From NCBI GenBank assembly GCA_014529385.2, contig CM043959.1, positions 62,325,753 through 62,389,752 of the forward strand: a DNA stretch of 64,000 bases, given 5' to 3'. Below are positions 33,982 through 44,680 of this stretch, piece after piece. A program made the translations under genes and the position numbers. The notes under the pieces are model-generated. The model was not told the origin of the DNA. It saw only the letters and a list, made by a program, of their open reading frames with translations, and did not search any database. The stretch comes from Adiantum capillus-veneris. Taxonomy: Eukaryota; Streptophyta; Polypodiopsida; Polypodiales; Pteridaceae. The first letter of the stretch is position 1. Each line of letters opens with the position of its first letter.

Positions 33982-34782
33982 GTGGTGAACAAAGTGGATC
34001 CAACAAATGTTGATTTTGTAATTTCGGTCATCAAGTTCGTGTTTCATAGCACTTTGTTTAATAAAGTATTATTGGATGGAGAATCTGGATTCAACATTCT
34101 GTCAGAATTGGTGTGTTATAAAATGAGGTTGGGAGACTTACAGCCTGCACCATTCCAGGTGAAGATGGATGATAAGAGGAGAGTTCAACTAGTAGGAATA
34201 TTGAGACAACAATCTATTTATATTGCAGGAATTCAGTTTCAGGTGGATTTTTTTGTGTTGAAGATGGAGAGAGGTGATGCCTCTTATGATATGTTATTGG
34301 GAAGGCCCTGGTTCATGTTGGCTAAAGTCAAGCAAGATTGGGGTGACAATGAAGTTGTCATCAAGAAAGGAAAGCAGGAAATTGCAATCCATATGCTTGC
34401 GAGAAAGAATATTCTTGTTAAGGAAAGACCATTGTATGCTCAAAAAATTAATTTGGCAGAGGAAGTGGAGGATGATGAAGAAGAAGCATTTTTAACAACA
34501 AATCCAACCATTATACCAGTATTTGATGTTGATGTTGGAGGTATCTTGCAGAAGGACGAGCATGAGGAACATGTAGTTTTTGATTTATTCCCTGGGCAGA
34601 TAATACAAGGATCTGAGTTAGTGCAGATGGTTGATCGGAATTCAAATCCTAGTCCAAAGGAAGACTTACAGATAAAGGATAAGGAAGCTAGAGAGCTGGC
34701 TGAAAAGATTTACAATAAAAGATTTGGGGGATCAGTTTGGGTAAAGCAAGATGAGCTAAAGGATCTTAATTGGGGTACATAA
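33982..34782 (+). pseudogene. Gyp-C aspartic protease region
   Basis: A 266-codon frame is open across the protease region. It includes VLLDGESGFNILSELVCYKM, the active-site segment with its Asp retained, and DMLLGRPWFMLAKV, the second conserved hydrophobic-Gly-Arg-Pro-Trp motif of plant retrotransposon proteases. An acidic spacer (EEVEDDEEEAF) leads to RT, which overlaps in another frame. The start is not defined because upstream gag is broken. The segment itself is intact, but the polyprotein is not. Confidence 0.75.
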
Positions 34783-35700
34783 GAGGATCCCAAATTGTCA
34801 AGGTCAGTATACATATAGATGGAAATTTTTTGCATGAGTTACTTCAGTTGTTGAAGGAGTATAAAGATGTTTTTGCATGGGACTATTCTAAAGTGAAAGG
34901 TTTAGATCCTGGTTTACATCAGCATCACATTAATTTGAACGAGGATGTAGTTCCGATTTTGCAACAAAGATATAAAATGAATACAAACTTTGCAGCACAG
35001 GTAAAGCACAAGATTGATAAGCTATTAGTTGTTGGGTTTATCAAACCTGTTCATAAGGTTACATGGTTGTCACCAATTATTGTGGTGCCTAAGAAAATTG
35101 GAAAAATCAGAGTTTGTGTTGATTATAGAAAGTTGAATGCAGCCACTATTACAGATCCTTTTCCAATGCCATTTTGTGATGCCATACTGGATGTTGTAGC
35201 AGGTAAAGAGATGTATAGATTTTTGGATGGTTTCTCAGGGTACAATCAGATTCAGGTGGCTGAAAAGGATCAACATAAATTAGCTTTTATCACAGAGTGG
35301 GGTGCTTATGCATCTACGTACAATTATGAATTTTGGACTCAAAAATGGACCGCCATCATTTACAACATACAAGACCTTTGAACCTTATTTGCAGGATTTT
35401 ATGAGAGTTTTTGTGGATGATTTTTTAGTATTTGGCAAGAAGGAACTACATCTTCAGCATTTGAAGTTATGTTTTGAAAGATGTCGACAATTCAGAATGT
35501 GCCTTGATCCTTTTAAGAGTGTCATTGCAGTCCGAAGTGGAGTACTACTAGGTCATGTAGTTTCACAAGAAGGGATGTCCATTGATGACAAGAAGATTGA
35601 ATTTATCAAAGGAGAAAAAGCCCTAAAAAATGTGAAAGAAGTTAGCAGGTTTGTAGGTCAGGTGAAATGGCATGCTAGATATGACCTCTTACCCATCTAA
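34770..35700 (+). pseudogene. Gyp-C reverse transcriptase
   Basis: RT runs from LLKEYKDVFAWDYSKVKGL through INKLL-type KIDKLLVVGFIKPV, WLSPIIVVPKKIGKIRVCVD, YRKLNAATITDPFPMPF and FLDGFSGYNQIQVAEKDQHK. A frameshift near 35310-35350 (at the FGLKNGPPSF segment) is followed by RVFVDDFLVFGKK (catalytic FVDD near 35410) and LLGHVVSQEGMSID. Stops occur near the frame change. The lineage resembles Tat/Athila-type Ty3 elements by motif style. Confidence 0.85.
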
Positions 35701-36340
35701 CAAAGAAGAATGTAGCTTTTGTATGGTCTGAACCTCAGGAGAGCTCATTTCAGATGTTGTCAGTGGCACCAATATTACAACCTCCAGATTGGTCATTACC
35801 TTTTCATGAATTTGTTGATGAATCGTATATGTCTATTGATGTTGTCCTCATGCAGGAAATAAGTAGGGGCGGATGGTTCAGACCTTTCTACTATGCTAGT
35901 AGGGTGTTAACATCTGCTGAAAGGAATTATGCGGTAACAGAAAGGGAAGCTCTTGGCATGGTATATGCTTTAGCTAAATTCAAATATTTTTTGCTAAGCA
36001 ACAGATTTTTTTTCCATGTGGATCATCAGGCATTGCTTTAGTTGATTAAAAATCCATTGCTAACTAGAAGATTAGGTAGATGGATGTTGTTGTTACAAGA
36101 ATTTGATTTTGTAATTGTTCATACTCCAGGAAAAGAGCACACCATAGCTGATTATTTAAGTAGAATTGATATTGGTGAGAAATCAGCAGGTGTTCAAGAT
36201 GATCTACCTGATGCTGATCTGTTTGAAGTTCAAAATACAGTCTCTGAATCATGGTATGATCAGATGTTAACATTTTTGACAGATGATACAATGTCAATGG
36301 GATTTTTCGGTGATTAAAGGAGGAAGTTTGCTTTAAAAAG
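35701..36340 (+). pseudogene. Gyp-C RNase H
   Basis: After TKKN (near 35705) come LPFHEFVDESYMSIDVVLMQ, FRPFYYASRVLTSAERNYAV, TEREALGMVYALAKFKYF and FFFHVDHQALL. A TAG at about 36039-36041 interrupts before LIKNPLLTRRLGRW. The domain ends HTPGKEHTIADYLSRI. The ASR...TEREAL and HTPGKEH motifs are characteristic of Ty3 RNase H. Confidence 0.85.
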
Positions 36341-37590
36341 TAGACCATTTTTGGTGATAGAAGGAGCATTATAGAGGAAAGATATTGATCAAGTTATTAG
36401 AAGGTGTGTTCCAGATTTTGAACAGAAGGCTTTTTTGCAAGAAGCTCATTCAGGAACAGCTGGATGACATTTTCCAGGTGATATAGCAGGTAAGAAAGTG
36501 TTGCAAGCGAGATTGTGGTGTCTCACTATGTTGAAAGATGCCCATGAGCATGCTAGAAGCTGTGTGATTTGTCAGAAGTTGGGTCAACCAAATTCAGGGG
36601 ATAGAATTTTTGATCATCCTATATTACCTCTAAAACCTTTTCAAAAGTGGGGAATGGACTTTTTTGGACCTGTTAAGCCCACTACTAGTAAAGGATGTAA
36701 GTAAATTTTGGTGGCTATAGATTATTGTACCAAGTGGGTGAAAGTTGTTGCTCTCAAAGACAATAAAGCTCAGAGTGTAGCTAGATTTCGGTATCATAAC
36801 ATCATGACAAGGTTTGGGTGTCCTGTGGAGTTGGTGAGTGACAGAGGAAGTCATTTTGTGAATGAGGTAATTTTTGAATTAACAAAAACTCACATGATTA
36901 TGCATAAAAAGTCCACAGCTTATCATCCTCAAGCTAATGGACAGACTGAAAGCACCAGTATGACTTTGGTGAAGATATTGAAGAAAATTGTTCAAGATAA
37001 CAAGAAGGATTGGGATCAGAAGCTTGATTCATCATTATGGTCCTTCAAGATACCTTTCAAGGTCACCATAGGTATGACTCCATTCTAATTGGTATATGGT
37101 CTGGAAGTTGTGGTTCCTATGAAATTTGTGGTACCCAGTCTTAGAGTGACTGCAAAAAAATGAGTCCGAAATTATCAGTCAAGTATAGGAGCAAATATTT
37201 GCTGCAGCTAGAAGAGGACAAATTAATAAGTTCATACATATCTGAAGTGATTCAAAGAAGGAGGAAATCTTGGGTGAGTATGAATGCTAAGATTAAGTTT
37301 TTCCATGTTGAAGATTGGGTTATGTTTATAACTCGAGATTAGGGCCACATCCAGGCATGTTAACTTTGAGATATATTGGTCCATATAAGATTTTCCATGA
37401 TTTGGGACAGGGAACTTTCATAGTTGCTGATGTTTTTGGTACCAGGGTTGAAAAACCTGTTAATGGGTTCATATTAAAAAAGCTTCAAGGAAAACCACCC
37501 CATTTGGAATGGCCAATAGCAGAATTGGTTCAGCTAGAATATTTTGGAGAAAGCAATCTGGATACAAGGTTTAGAGATCTGCAATTTTGA
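36341..37590 (+). pseudogene. Gyp-C integrase
   Basis: A zinc finger region is seen (EAHSGTAG near 36445, RSCVICQKLG near 36555). The core has KWGMDFFGPVKP (first Asp, near 36655), a TAA near 36702-36704, ILVAIDYCTKWVKVVAL, ELVSDRGSHFVNEV (second Asp, near 36840) and STAYHPQANGQTES (Glu, near 36950). A further TAA follows MTPF near 37087. The C-terminal LRYIGPYKIFHDLGQGTF lies near 37360-37420. The catalytic triad positions are present, but stops break the frame. Confidence 0.85.
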
Positions 37591-39990
37591 AAGGGGATTA
37601 CCACCAATAGTGTTGAGATTAATAGTACAATGCATAGCAGCTTCATAACAGGACAAGGGAATTAGTATTTACAGTTTTTCAGTCGGACTCTTGGAATACC
37701 TCCTCTCAGAGATTTGCTAATCGGATGTTTTCGGGTCGGAATTTTGAATGGAGATTTGATCATTTATATTGAAAAGCGGGAGGATTCTCCACTAAGTGTA
37801 ATCATAGCGCACCGCATACTATTTGTTGTGGGAGAAAATCAGAGTGCATTTTTCGCAAGCGTGAACCATCACCTCTGCCAAGCTTCCCCGTGCCTTATGT
37901 TGTCCACAGATTTTTTCAAGTACACTCCCACTCTGCGCATACCTTCAGTCATGGTGAAAGGGAAGATAAACACACCCATGCAGCCTAAGGCAGAGCAAGA
38001 TGAGCAGCCGAGAAGGTTGCATCGCAAGGGGCAAGTCCTTAGTGTTGACATCAGCAGCCCGGAGGAGAAGGAGGCTTCAGGAGAAGAAGAGGTGGCAGCA
38101 GAAACTCCTCTCAGCACAACAAAACTGCAGCAGACCTTGATGGATCCTTTTATGGATTTTAAGGTATCTCTTGACTTGACAATGGACATTGATGTGGCAT
38201 GTCTATAGAGCGTAGGTTTGCATGCTTTGGCAACTTTTCCATGGGATGACTGGAGACAGAATTGTTATGGAAAGTCACAGTTAGATATTCTTAAAAAAAC
38301 CAGGGGTATGATTACTAGTACAGTATCTTTTCCTCGGAGTTGGTCTCACAGGTATTTGATTTTCCATTGAAGGGTACTAGCACCATTCCTAGATGTTCTG
38401 AAGTTTTGTTGAAGAAGGATTTGGGCCTACAGAGGATAATAGGAAATAGTATATGATGAAGAATGTTAATTATGTGAGGAGGGAGCAGCTCAAATGGTTT
38501 TGACTATATGTGAAAAGACAACTATGGACGATTATGTTTTGTAGAGCAGGGGGGTAAAGTGAGTTGGGCACATTGGCTCTATGATAAAACTTACAACTGA
38601 GATTTATATGCTAGAAAAAAGAAAGGCTCAGAATGGCAGCAGGTCATTTGTATTTTTAGTCACATTGTTCAGTTTTTCAAAAAACTCCTTAGTGAACAGA
38701 AGGAGGCAGATGATAACACAGGTGCAGGTTTATTAGGAAGAACAGAGGTGTTGAAGGAGGATGAGAATTCAGCCCAGAAGGTAGAGCTGTCAACAGATGT
38801 GCAGGAAAATCAAGAAAAGATGTCATCCTTTAGGTTTCTGGTACAAGCAGGATATTCTGAGGAAGAAGCATTGAAGGCTCTCAAAAATATAGAAATGTTT
38901 GAATCAATGAAGAAGTTGTATGCTCCAATTATTACTTCTGGTAAGAAAGTGGAAACAACAACCAAATTGGGGAAGGTATTCACATTGTCAAAGAAGAGAA
39001 AGGTAGACTCTGAAGTGTTCATAGCAGTGAGACAGTTGCACTTTGAACCAGGGACTGTCAAGAAGATACATCAAAAGGTTGGCATTGAAGATGCAGAGAT
39101 GGCTATACATATGCTAACCCAGGATCAACAGTTTTTGAGCAGCCAGCAGCTATAGTTAGAAAATCAAGAGTAGTCCATGTCAAAAAGAGGGGAAGCAGAG
39201 GTGTTACTGTAGGAACAACTTGATATTGTGGAGAGTTTGAACTTGGATATGGAGAATTTATATCTGAAGCATAAAGATGAGATGAAGCAGGTACACGATG
39301 GAGCATAAGAATGAGTTAGCAAACGTTATTTTGTCTTTAGGGATGTTCAGAGAATGGAAAATGACTTTGGAAGAGAAAGTCAACCATGAGCTGCAGCAAT
39401 TGGCCAGTAGAAATGAAGATTTGCAGGTTCAAAAGTTGATGTTTGAGCAGAGGATTCAACCTTTGTTGGATATAGAGAAGTAGGTTTTAAATCAAGAGAA
39501 TTTGGGTGTTAATTGGGTATTGATGTCCGAAGGGGATGTGCACGTAAGCAGGCAACAATTGAATAGTACAATGCAAGAGCCATGGAAAGCAATGAAAGAG
39601 AAATTGACCACTGTGTTGAAGCATCGATATGAAATGGTTAGAACTAGTTTTGTCAGTACACATGGAGCTGACTTGATGATGGAGGTAGAACAACTCGAGA
39701 AGGAAAGAGAGTGTTGGATCAAGCAGGTGCATGAACTATGAGCAAAACAGAAGGAAAAGGTGGTAACTGCAGAGGAGCAACAGAAAGTAGAGTTAGCTGA
39801 ATGTTCGAAAAAACCATTGCAGGATATGATGAATCAAGGATCAGAGCAGAAAATGAATGTTGAGCTGGAAATGGAATTACATGACACAACAGATTTGATA
39901 ATACCAGTTGATGACAATGCTCAGTAGTTGGAGGTTTCTTTTGATATAAATGTAGATGGTGATGTTTCTAGAGCTATTGAGAATTAAATC
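37591..39990 (+). pseudogene. Extra reading frame after Gyp-C integrase; charged, coiled-coil-like
   Basis: A possible start is ATG 37951 (MVKGKINTPMQPKAEQ). Acidic/basic text follows (SSPEEKEASGEEEVAAETP), then a decayed stretch (38209-38750). A long Glu/Lys/Gln-rich helical region runs from KLLSEQKEADDN through MSSFRFLVQAGYSEEEALK and LGKVFTLSKKRKVDSE (nuclear-signal-like KKRK), VNHELQQLASRNEDLQVQKL and MMEVEQLEKERECWIKQVHE to about 39990. Stops at several points split it, but coding character spans about 2 kb. The position is where env-like frames of some Ty3 elements lie, yet I see no signal peptide or membrane segment. Function unknown. Confidence 0.6.
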
Positions 39991-40115
39991 AAGCCTAAGC
40001 AGTTATAGACTAGCTGGCATATGTAATTTTTGAAGCTGTTTATGGTCATATGTTGTTTTGGATCAAGAGATATGTGAATTTGAGTCGGATTTCTTTGAAA
40101 TCCACCACCGGGGCG

Positions 40116-40488
40116 TGCCATGTGTTGAATGGGTAATAGGAATGACAGAACAGTGCTTAGTCCGATTTTGTCATGCTAGTCGAAATTAGCTTCTCAGAAT
40201 ATGGTTAGGTCGGATTTTGGTCAGTCGGATATATCTGCCAAGAACATTCAATTAAACAGTTGTAAATTTCATATATATAATAGAAGTCATAGGTAATGAC
40301 GGATAAGATGTGTTCAAGATTTGATCAATGGAATTTCTTGTGTGTCTGATCTTCTTCTCTTAGCTCTGATATGCTGTTTGAAGTTGTCTGACTGTATTTC
40401 TTTGATGATTGTATTTATGGAGTTAAGTCTGATTCTCTATTTGAGAGCATGTGTGAGATAGAAATTCTTGTGTTGATGAACCCCAACA
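40116..40488 (+). repeat. Probable Gyp-C 3' LTR
   Basis: It starts TGCCATGTGTTGAATGGG after CCGGGGCG and ends GAACCCCAACA at 40488, where Cop-B pol sequence begins. No second copy is in the window, so the left end is tentative. Confidence 0.45.
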
Positions 40489-40499
40489 AAAAGGGCTGA

Positions 40500-42263
40500 A
40501 AATGAGCAGGCTAGAGGTATGCCAAAATAACGTTAACTAGTGCATACATTGTGTGACAATAAATTGGATGCACCTTTGTCGAGTTGTACTTGTTCAGGAT
40601 CTGGCCATGCATCGTATGCATCACATTGTTATGCTTTGGATGTGTCTATCTTACATGATGTTGACGAACCTCTGTCTTTTGATGAAGCAAAGAATCCCAA
40701 AAATTGGATGGCTGCCATGCAACCAGAACATGATGCACTTATAGAAAATGACACATAGACTTTATGTGATTTGCCTCCTGGAAAAAAGGCCATTGGTACA
40801 AAGTGGGTTTACAAGTTGAAACGCAAGCGAGCTGGTGAGATCGATCGCCATAAGGCTCGACTTGTTCCAAAGGGTTATGCACAGCAAAAAGGTATAGATT
40901 ATGAAGAGACGTTTGCTCCCACTTCTTGTATGACTATTGTGTTTTTTCTATGTGTATTGGCAACTCATTTTTGTTGAGATATACATCAATCAAACATTAT
41001 TACTGCTTTCTTGAATGGTGACATATTTGAGGAATTTTATGTAACGTAGCCTCGTGGTTTTGTCAAGAAAGAAAAAGAGGACAAAGTGTGTAGATGTAAG
41101 AAGGCTTTGTATGGGTTGAAGCAATCTCCTCGTGCTTTGTATGAGAAAGATGACACTCATTTGGTCAAAGGAGGCATTTGTAACAGTTTAATAGAAAGCA
41201 CATTGTATGTAAAGTGTGAGGGTGATGTACTTCTCATTGTGGTTCTTTATGTAGATAATTTGCTAATCACTGGACCAAATGAGAGACATATTGCTGAATT
41301 TAAGACTGATTTGAATGCTACTTTCAAGATGAAAGATTTGGGGATGTTGCATCATTACATGGGCATACAGTTTAAGTAGTGTGATGCTGGTATTGCCTTG
41401 TTTCAAAAAAATTAAATAGAGACATTGCTATGTAAGTTTGGACTTGGCGATTGCAAACCTATTGCCACTCGCATGGAAACAGGTTTGAAATTAATTCTTC
41501 ATGATACTGGTGATCATGCAGATGTCACTATTTACCAAACTGTTGTTGGATGCATCATTTATATATGCAGCACGAGTCCAGATATTCAGTTTGCAGTCTC
41601 ACAGGTCAGCAAATTTATGCATAGCCTAGGGTCTAAGCATTGGCAGGCTGTCAAGATGATTTTTCGCTACCTTAGTGCCACTTTACACCTTGGCTTGTTT
41701 TATCCCAAGGGGCGTTACCGCCAGACTTACATGCCTTTTTCAACTCAAATTGGGCTGGTTGTTTTGACACGGGAGTGTCCAGAAGTGGTTTTGGTTTCAT
41801 GCTTGGTAATTCATGTATATCATGGTTTATCAAGAAGCAACCTACTATGGCCACTTCTAGTTGTGAGGCTGAGTACATTGTAGTATTTACAGGTACGGTT
41901 GATTGTGTATGGCTCAGATGCCTTATGGCTGATTTGGGTGTTGGACAGAATACTGCCAGCACTATCTACTCTAACAGTCAGAGCCCATTGGCAGTTACAA
42001 GAAACCGAGTTTTTGATGCTACCACAAAGCACATTGAAGTGCATTACCACTATGTCAGGGAGAGGCTCTCAGAAGGATAGATCAGTTTGGCCTATGTGCC
42101 AACAGAGGAAAACCTTGCAGATCTTTCCACAAAGGCATTGTCTTGTGAGAAGCTCAAAGCTTTTTGCAAAGATTTGGGCTAACTCCCCTTTGTGGACTGA
42201 TCATGTCCTCAGTGCATGGCACTTCCCTTTACTCATGTGCCAAGTCTAGTTCACCACATCACT
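40500..42263 (+). pseudogene. Cop-B pol: linker, reverse transcriptase and RNase H
   Basis: This copia RVT_2 region contains NWMAAMQPEHDALIEND, LPPGKKAIGTKWVYKLKRK, HKARLVPKGYAQQKGIDYEE, FLNGDIFEEFYVT, KKALYGLKQSPRALYEK, then VVLYVDNLLITGP. The catalytic YVDD is YVDN here, losing the second Asp. RNase H follows with CEAEYIVVFTGTVDCVW, NSQSPLAVTRN and TKHIEVHYHYVRE, and ends just before the polypurine tract. Stops (near 40756, 40977, 41047, 41378) and frameshifts are present. Confidence 0.88.
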
Positions 42264-42264
42264 C

Positions 42265-42275
42265 AAGGGGGGATT
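42265..42275 (+). promoter_or_regulatory. Cop-B polypurine tract
   Basis: AAGGGGGGATT immediately precedes the LTR start TGTTACTATATAC at 42276. Confidence 0.8.
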
Positions 42276-42499
42276 TGTTACTATATACATGTGGTAGTGA
42301 TGTGTGTGAACACACTAGGACCGTCGGGGCATTTTTTTCCCTCTTTAGGATGTTTTTCCCCCCATGCATTGCATATACGTCCATCACTCTAGGGAATTCT
42401 ATCTTTCCATTGCACACTAATATACTCTCTATTGTGTGTCTTGAGCTTCCTTTGTCTTCTCCAAGCTCTGTGTGTTTTCCTACAACCCTAATTCCAACA
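42276..42499 (+). repeat. Cop-B 3' LTR
   Basis: 224 bp, TGTTACTATATACATG...AATTCCAACA. It is the reverse-orientation relative of the Cop-A LTRs (shared GTTGTATATATGC-like, CTTTCCATTGCACACTAAT and CCAAGCT-TGTGTG words). No matching 5' LTR was found. Confidence 0.88.
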
Positions 42500-42542
42500 T
42501 TTTCATGGGAATCCCCTCTCCAAGGGTTGTAGATACCTTACA
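42500..42542. other. Short sequence between Cop-B LTR and Cop-A gag
   Basis: 43 bp ending ACCTTACA. It is the right end of the 13-kb insertion in Cop-A gag and may be a remnant of whatever element carried or received Cop-B. Confidence 0.4.
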
Positions 42543-43030
42543 AAGTTTCCTGTTAATACCCTTGATACCAACAAGGAAAGTGACCATTTCATCTTCCTCA
42601 TGCATAATCTTTGACTCAAACTCTTTATGCAGAAATGAAATTTTAGCCTCATTGTGATTGCATAAAGACCAATCCGAATATCCTAAGCATGTTTTGTAGA
42701 TTAGGTTAAACAAATGTGAGGAGTAATAGTTCTCTTCATGGATAATGCAATCAATGCAGGAGCGTGCGCATCTGTAACATCCCAACAAACTTTCTCAGTA
42801 GTAGGCAAAACATCTCTTGCAGTAGCAACCCTGCCACCAAAACCTGCAATATCCTCAATATCACCTATATCCTTAGAACCATGACGTACATCAATTGCAT
42901 GCACAACATTTCAAATTCCCTTTTACACAAGAACATGTTGCATCATGTAAGCCCACATTGGGTAATTATCCCCATCCAATTTATGCTCAAGAAAAAACAC
43001 CTTGAATACATATGTGTTATTGTCAGCCAT
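42543..43030 (-). pseudogene. Cop-A gag, first half
   Basis: The minus-strand ATG at 43030 gives MADNNTYVFKVFFLEHKLDG, then DNYPMWAYMMQHVLV. After a stop come VVHAIDVRHGSKDIGDIED, a DVTDAHAPALIALSMKRT segment and FLVGIKGINRKL, where the insertion begins. It retains the core that Cop-B gag lacks. Confidence 0.82.
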
Positions 43031-44437
43031 TGTGACTACTTGAACTTGATGTGAAAATGGCCCAAAAAGAAGAGAAACAATGTGGGACAAACACGTACTA
43101 TATAGCACAACCCATAGAAGACTGTAAGGGACATGTTATGCAACAAATGGCATTGACAAAAATTCTACACAAAATAACCAAATTGCCAATGCAATACTAT
43201 CTGCAGTGGAAACAGAGGCTGAAAAATGAGCCCGAATCTAAAATTTAAGAAGAATTGTGATGCAAAACAGGAGAGGAAAATCCATTGATAATGAGAAAAT
43301 ATAGAGTATGCAGGATAAATAGATAAAATAAATAATCTGTATGGATGTAGGGTAATGATTACAGGAAAGCATAACTCGTTTCATAACCTCCCCCCACCCC
43401 CAAGCTATCTCAATCTAAATCTCAATCACACTCTCACTCTCAATCACAATCGGAATCTCAGTCTTAATCTTGTGCACAATCTCAATCGCAATGACATTCT
43501 CACTCTCAATCTCAATCGCACGCTCTCAATTTCCATATGGAAACAACGATCATAATCTGAATCGCAACACGATCACAATCTCAATATCATGACACCTTGC
43601 ATAGATCCCATTTCACTTTGTAGAGTAGATATCGCATTGGTTTCTGTAATGTCTAGAAAATGGCAAAAAGAACATACTTGTGCAATTGATTCCACATGAT
43701 AATCAAATTAAAAAACATGATTTTATACCATCATAAAAGATTACAATCACTTCTTGATTGGATCAAACAAAAGAGATATTACCTGTGTATATTTATGTTT
43801 GTAAGCTAACTTCTTGTTGCTTGTAGGCTATCTTCCTGTTGCTGGCAAATTTTTTCTGTCATAACTATGTCATGCGAACTAAGAATATAGAGTTCCAGGT
43901 ACTCAAAATGATGGGAACAAGTCTAGTCTAAAAGGACAAAATTGCAAAAAAAACCTCTTCACTATTTTTAGTCTCCACAACCCTTTCAACTTATTTTAAG
44001 CTTATCCATGTATTTTAAGCTAAAACATATAAAAATAAAATATTAATATTAATAAAAACATCAATTTTAACTACGTTTTTAGTATATTGTCCATAAGTAG
44101 ACTATCTGCTATTTATTAATCTTTATCAAATATTTCTTTAATGTAGAAGATCATATATATTCTCTCTAAATATCTTAAACTCATTTACATAAGACTAATA
44201 CTATCTATCTAATAAACTATTCAACAATCTTTCAAATAATGTTGAACAAAAGATATGGACTATTATATTCTTTTTGACTTTTTAGAATTTTCATAAATAA
44301 GTCCGATTACAAGAATGAGCTCTTTGAGACATTCCAAATTAGTATTTATTGATCTGTTGATGCTCACTGTAGCTTACTAAAATCTGAGAAAGTGAGCAGG
44401 CATGTGTTGACAACTAAGCCCGAGAGGATGCAACCTG
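43031..44437 (-). other. Cop-A 5' leader
   Basis: 1.4 kb between the primer site and gag, AT-rich and without a recognisable gene. It contains a hexamer-like tract of CTCAAT/CTCACT words at about 43395-43590 and poly-A/T runs near 44000-44250. It is longer than usual for copia and could include a small old insertion. Confidence 0.5.
43395..43590. repeat. Degenerate CTCAAT/CTCACT hexamer repeat
   Basis: Words such as CTCAATCACA, CTCACTCTCAAT and ATCTCAATCGCA recur over about 200 bp. Its translated Asn-Leu repeats are an artefact. Confidence 0.7.
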
Positions 44438-44449
44438 CTCTGATACTAA
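44438..44449 (-). promoter_or_regulatory. Cop-A primer binding site
   Basis: On the minus strand TAGTATCAGAGC lies one base after the LTR. It differs from TGGTATCAGAGC at one position and is complementary to initiator Met-tRNA. Confidence 0.85.
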
Positions 44450-44450
44450 T

Positions 44451-44680
44451 TATTGAAATTAGGGTTGCAGACAACTCCACACAGCTTGGAGAGGATGAGG
44501 GAAGCTCAAGGCACACAAAAGAGAGTATTATTAATTAGTGTGCAATGGAAAGATAAGACAACCCTAGAGTTATGGGCATATATACAATGCATGGGGAAAA
44601 AAACCTCATAGTGAGGGAAAAAATGCATCGACGGTTCTAAGTGTACTCACACACATCACTGCCACATCTATATGCTAACA
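44451..44680 (-). repeat. Cop-A 5' LTR
   Basis: 230 bp, partner of 25938-26167. The inner terminal TG has mutated (plus strand TATTGAAATTAGGG). The outer end is ...ATGCTAACA at 44680, followed by CTTCT. Confidence 0.88.

Larger units (their letters stand above)
33131..40488 (+). mobile_element. Gyp-C: 5'-truncated Ty3 element with an extra 3' reading frame
   Basis: The order is gag end with zinc knuckles, protease, RT, RNase H, integrase, a long extra reading frame and a probable 3' LTR ending CCCCAACA at 40488. No 5' LTR or gag N-terminus was found. It sits between the gag and pol remnants of Cop-B, whose protease-integrase part is missing, so insertion was accompanied by deletion. Its pol is unrelated in detail to Gyp-A and Gyp-host (RT box FVDD, integrase SDRGSHF). 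Confidence 0.8.
25938..44680 (-). mobile_element. Cop-A: Ty1/copia element, much enlarged by nested insertions
   Basis: LTRs of about 230 bp in the same minus orientation lie at 25938-26167 and 44451-44680. Flanks are ATTCT (25933-25937) and CTTCT (44681-44685), a 5-bp duplication with one mismatch. The Gyp-host protein reads across this point: WFVWEE on the right and EFDMKAIKQ on the left. Read from the right, it has a primer site, a 1.4-kb leader, gag first half, a 13-kb insertion (29516-42542), gag second half, an inverted protease-integrase segment, RT and RNase H. All genes are defective. Confidence 0.85.

Noticed and set aside
37591-39990. Calling the extra Gyp-C frame an envelope protein
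   Set aside because: No signal peptide, membrane helix or cleavage-site pattern is visible; only the position is env-like.
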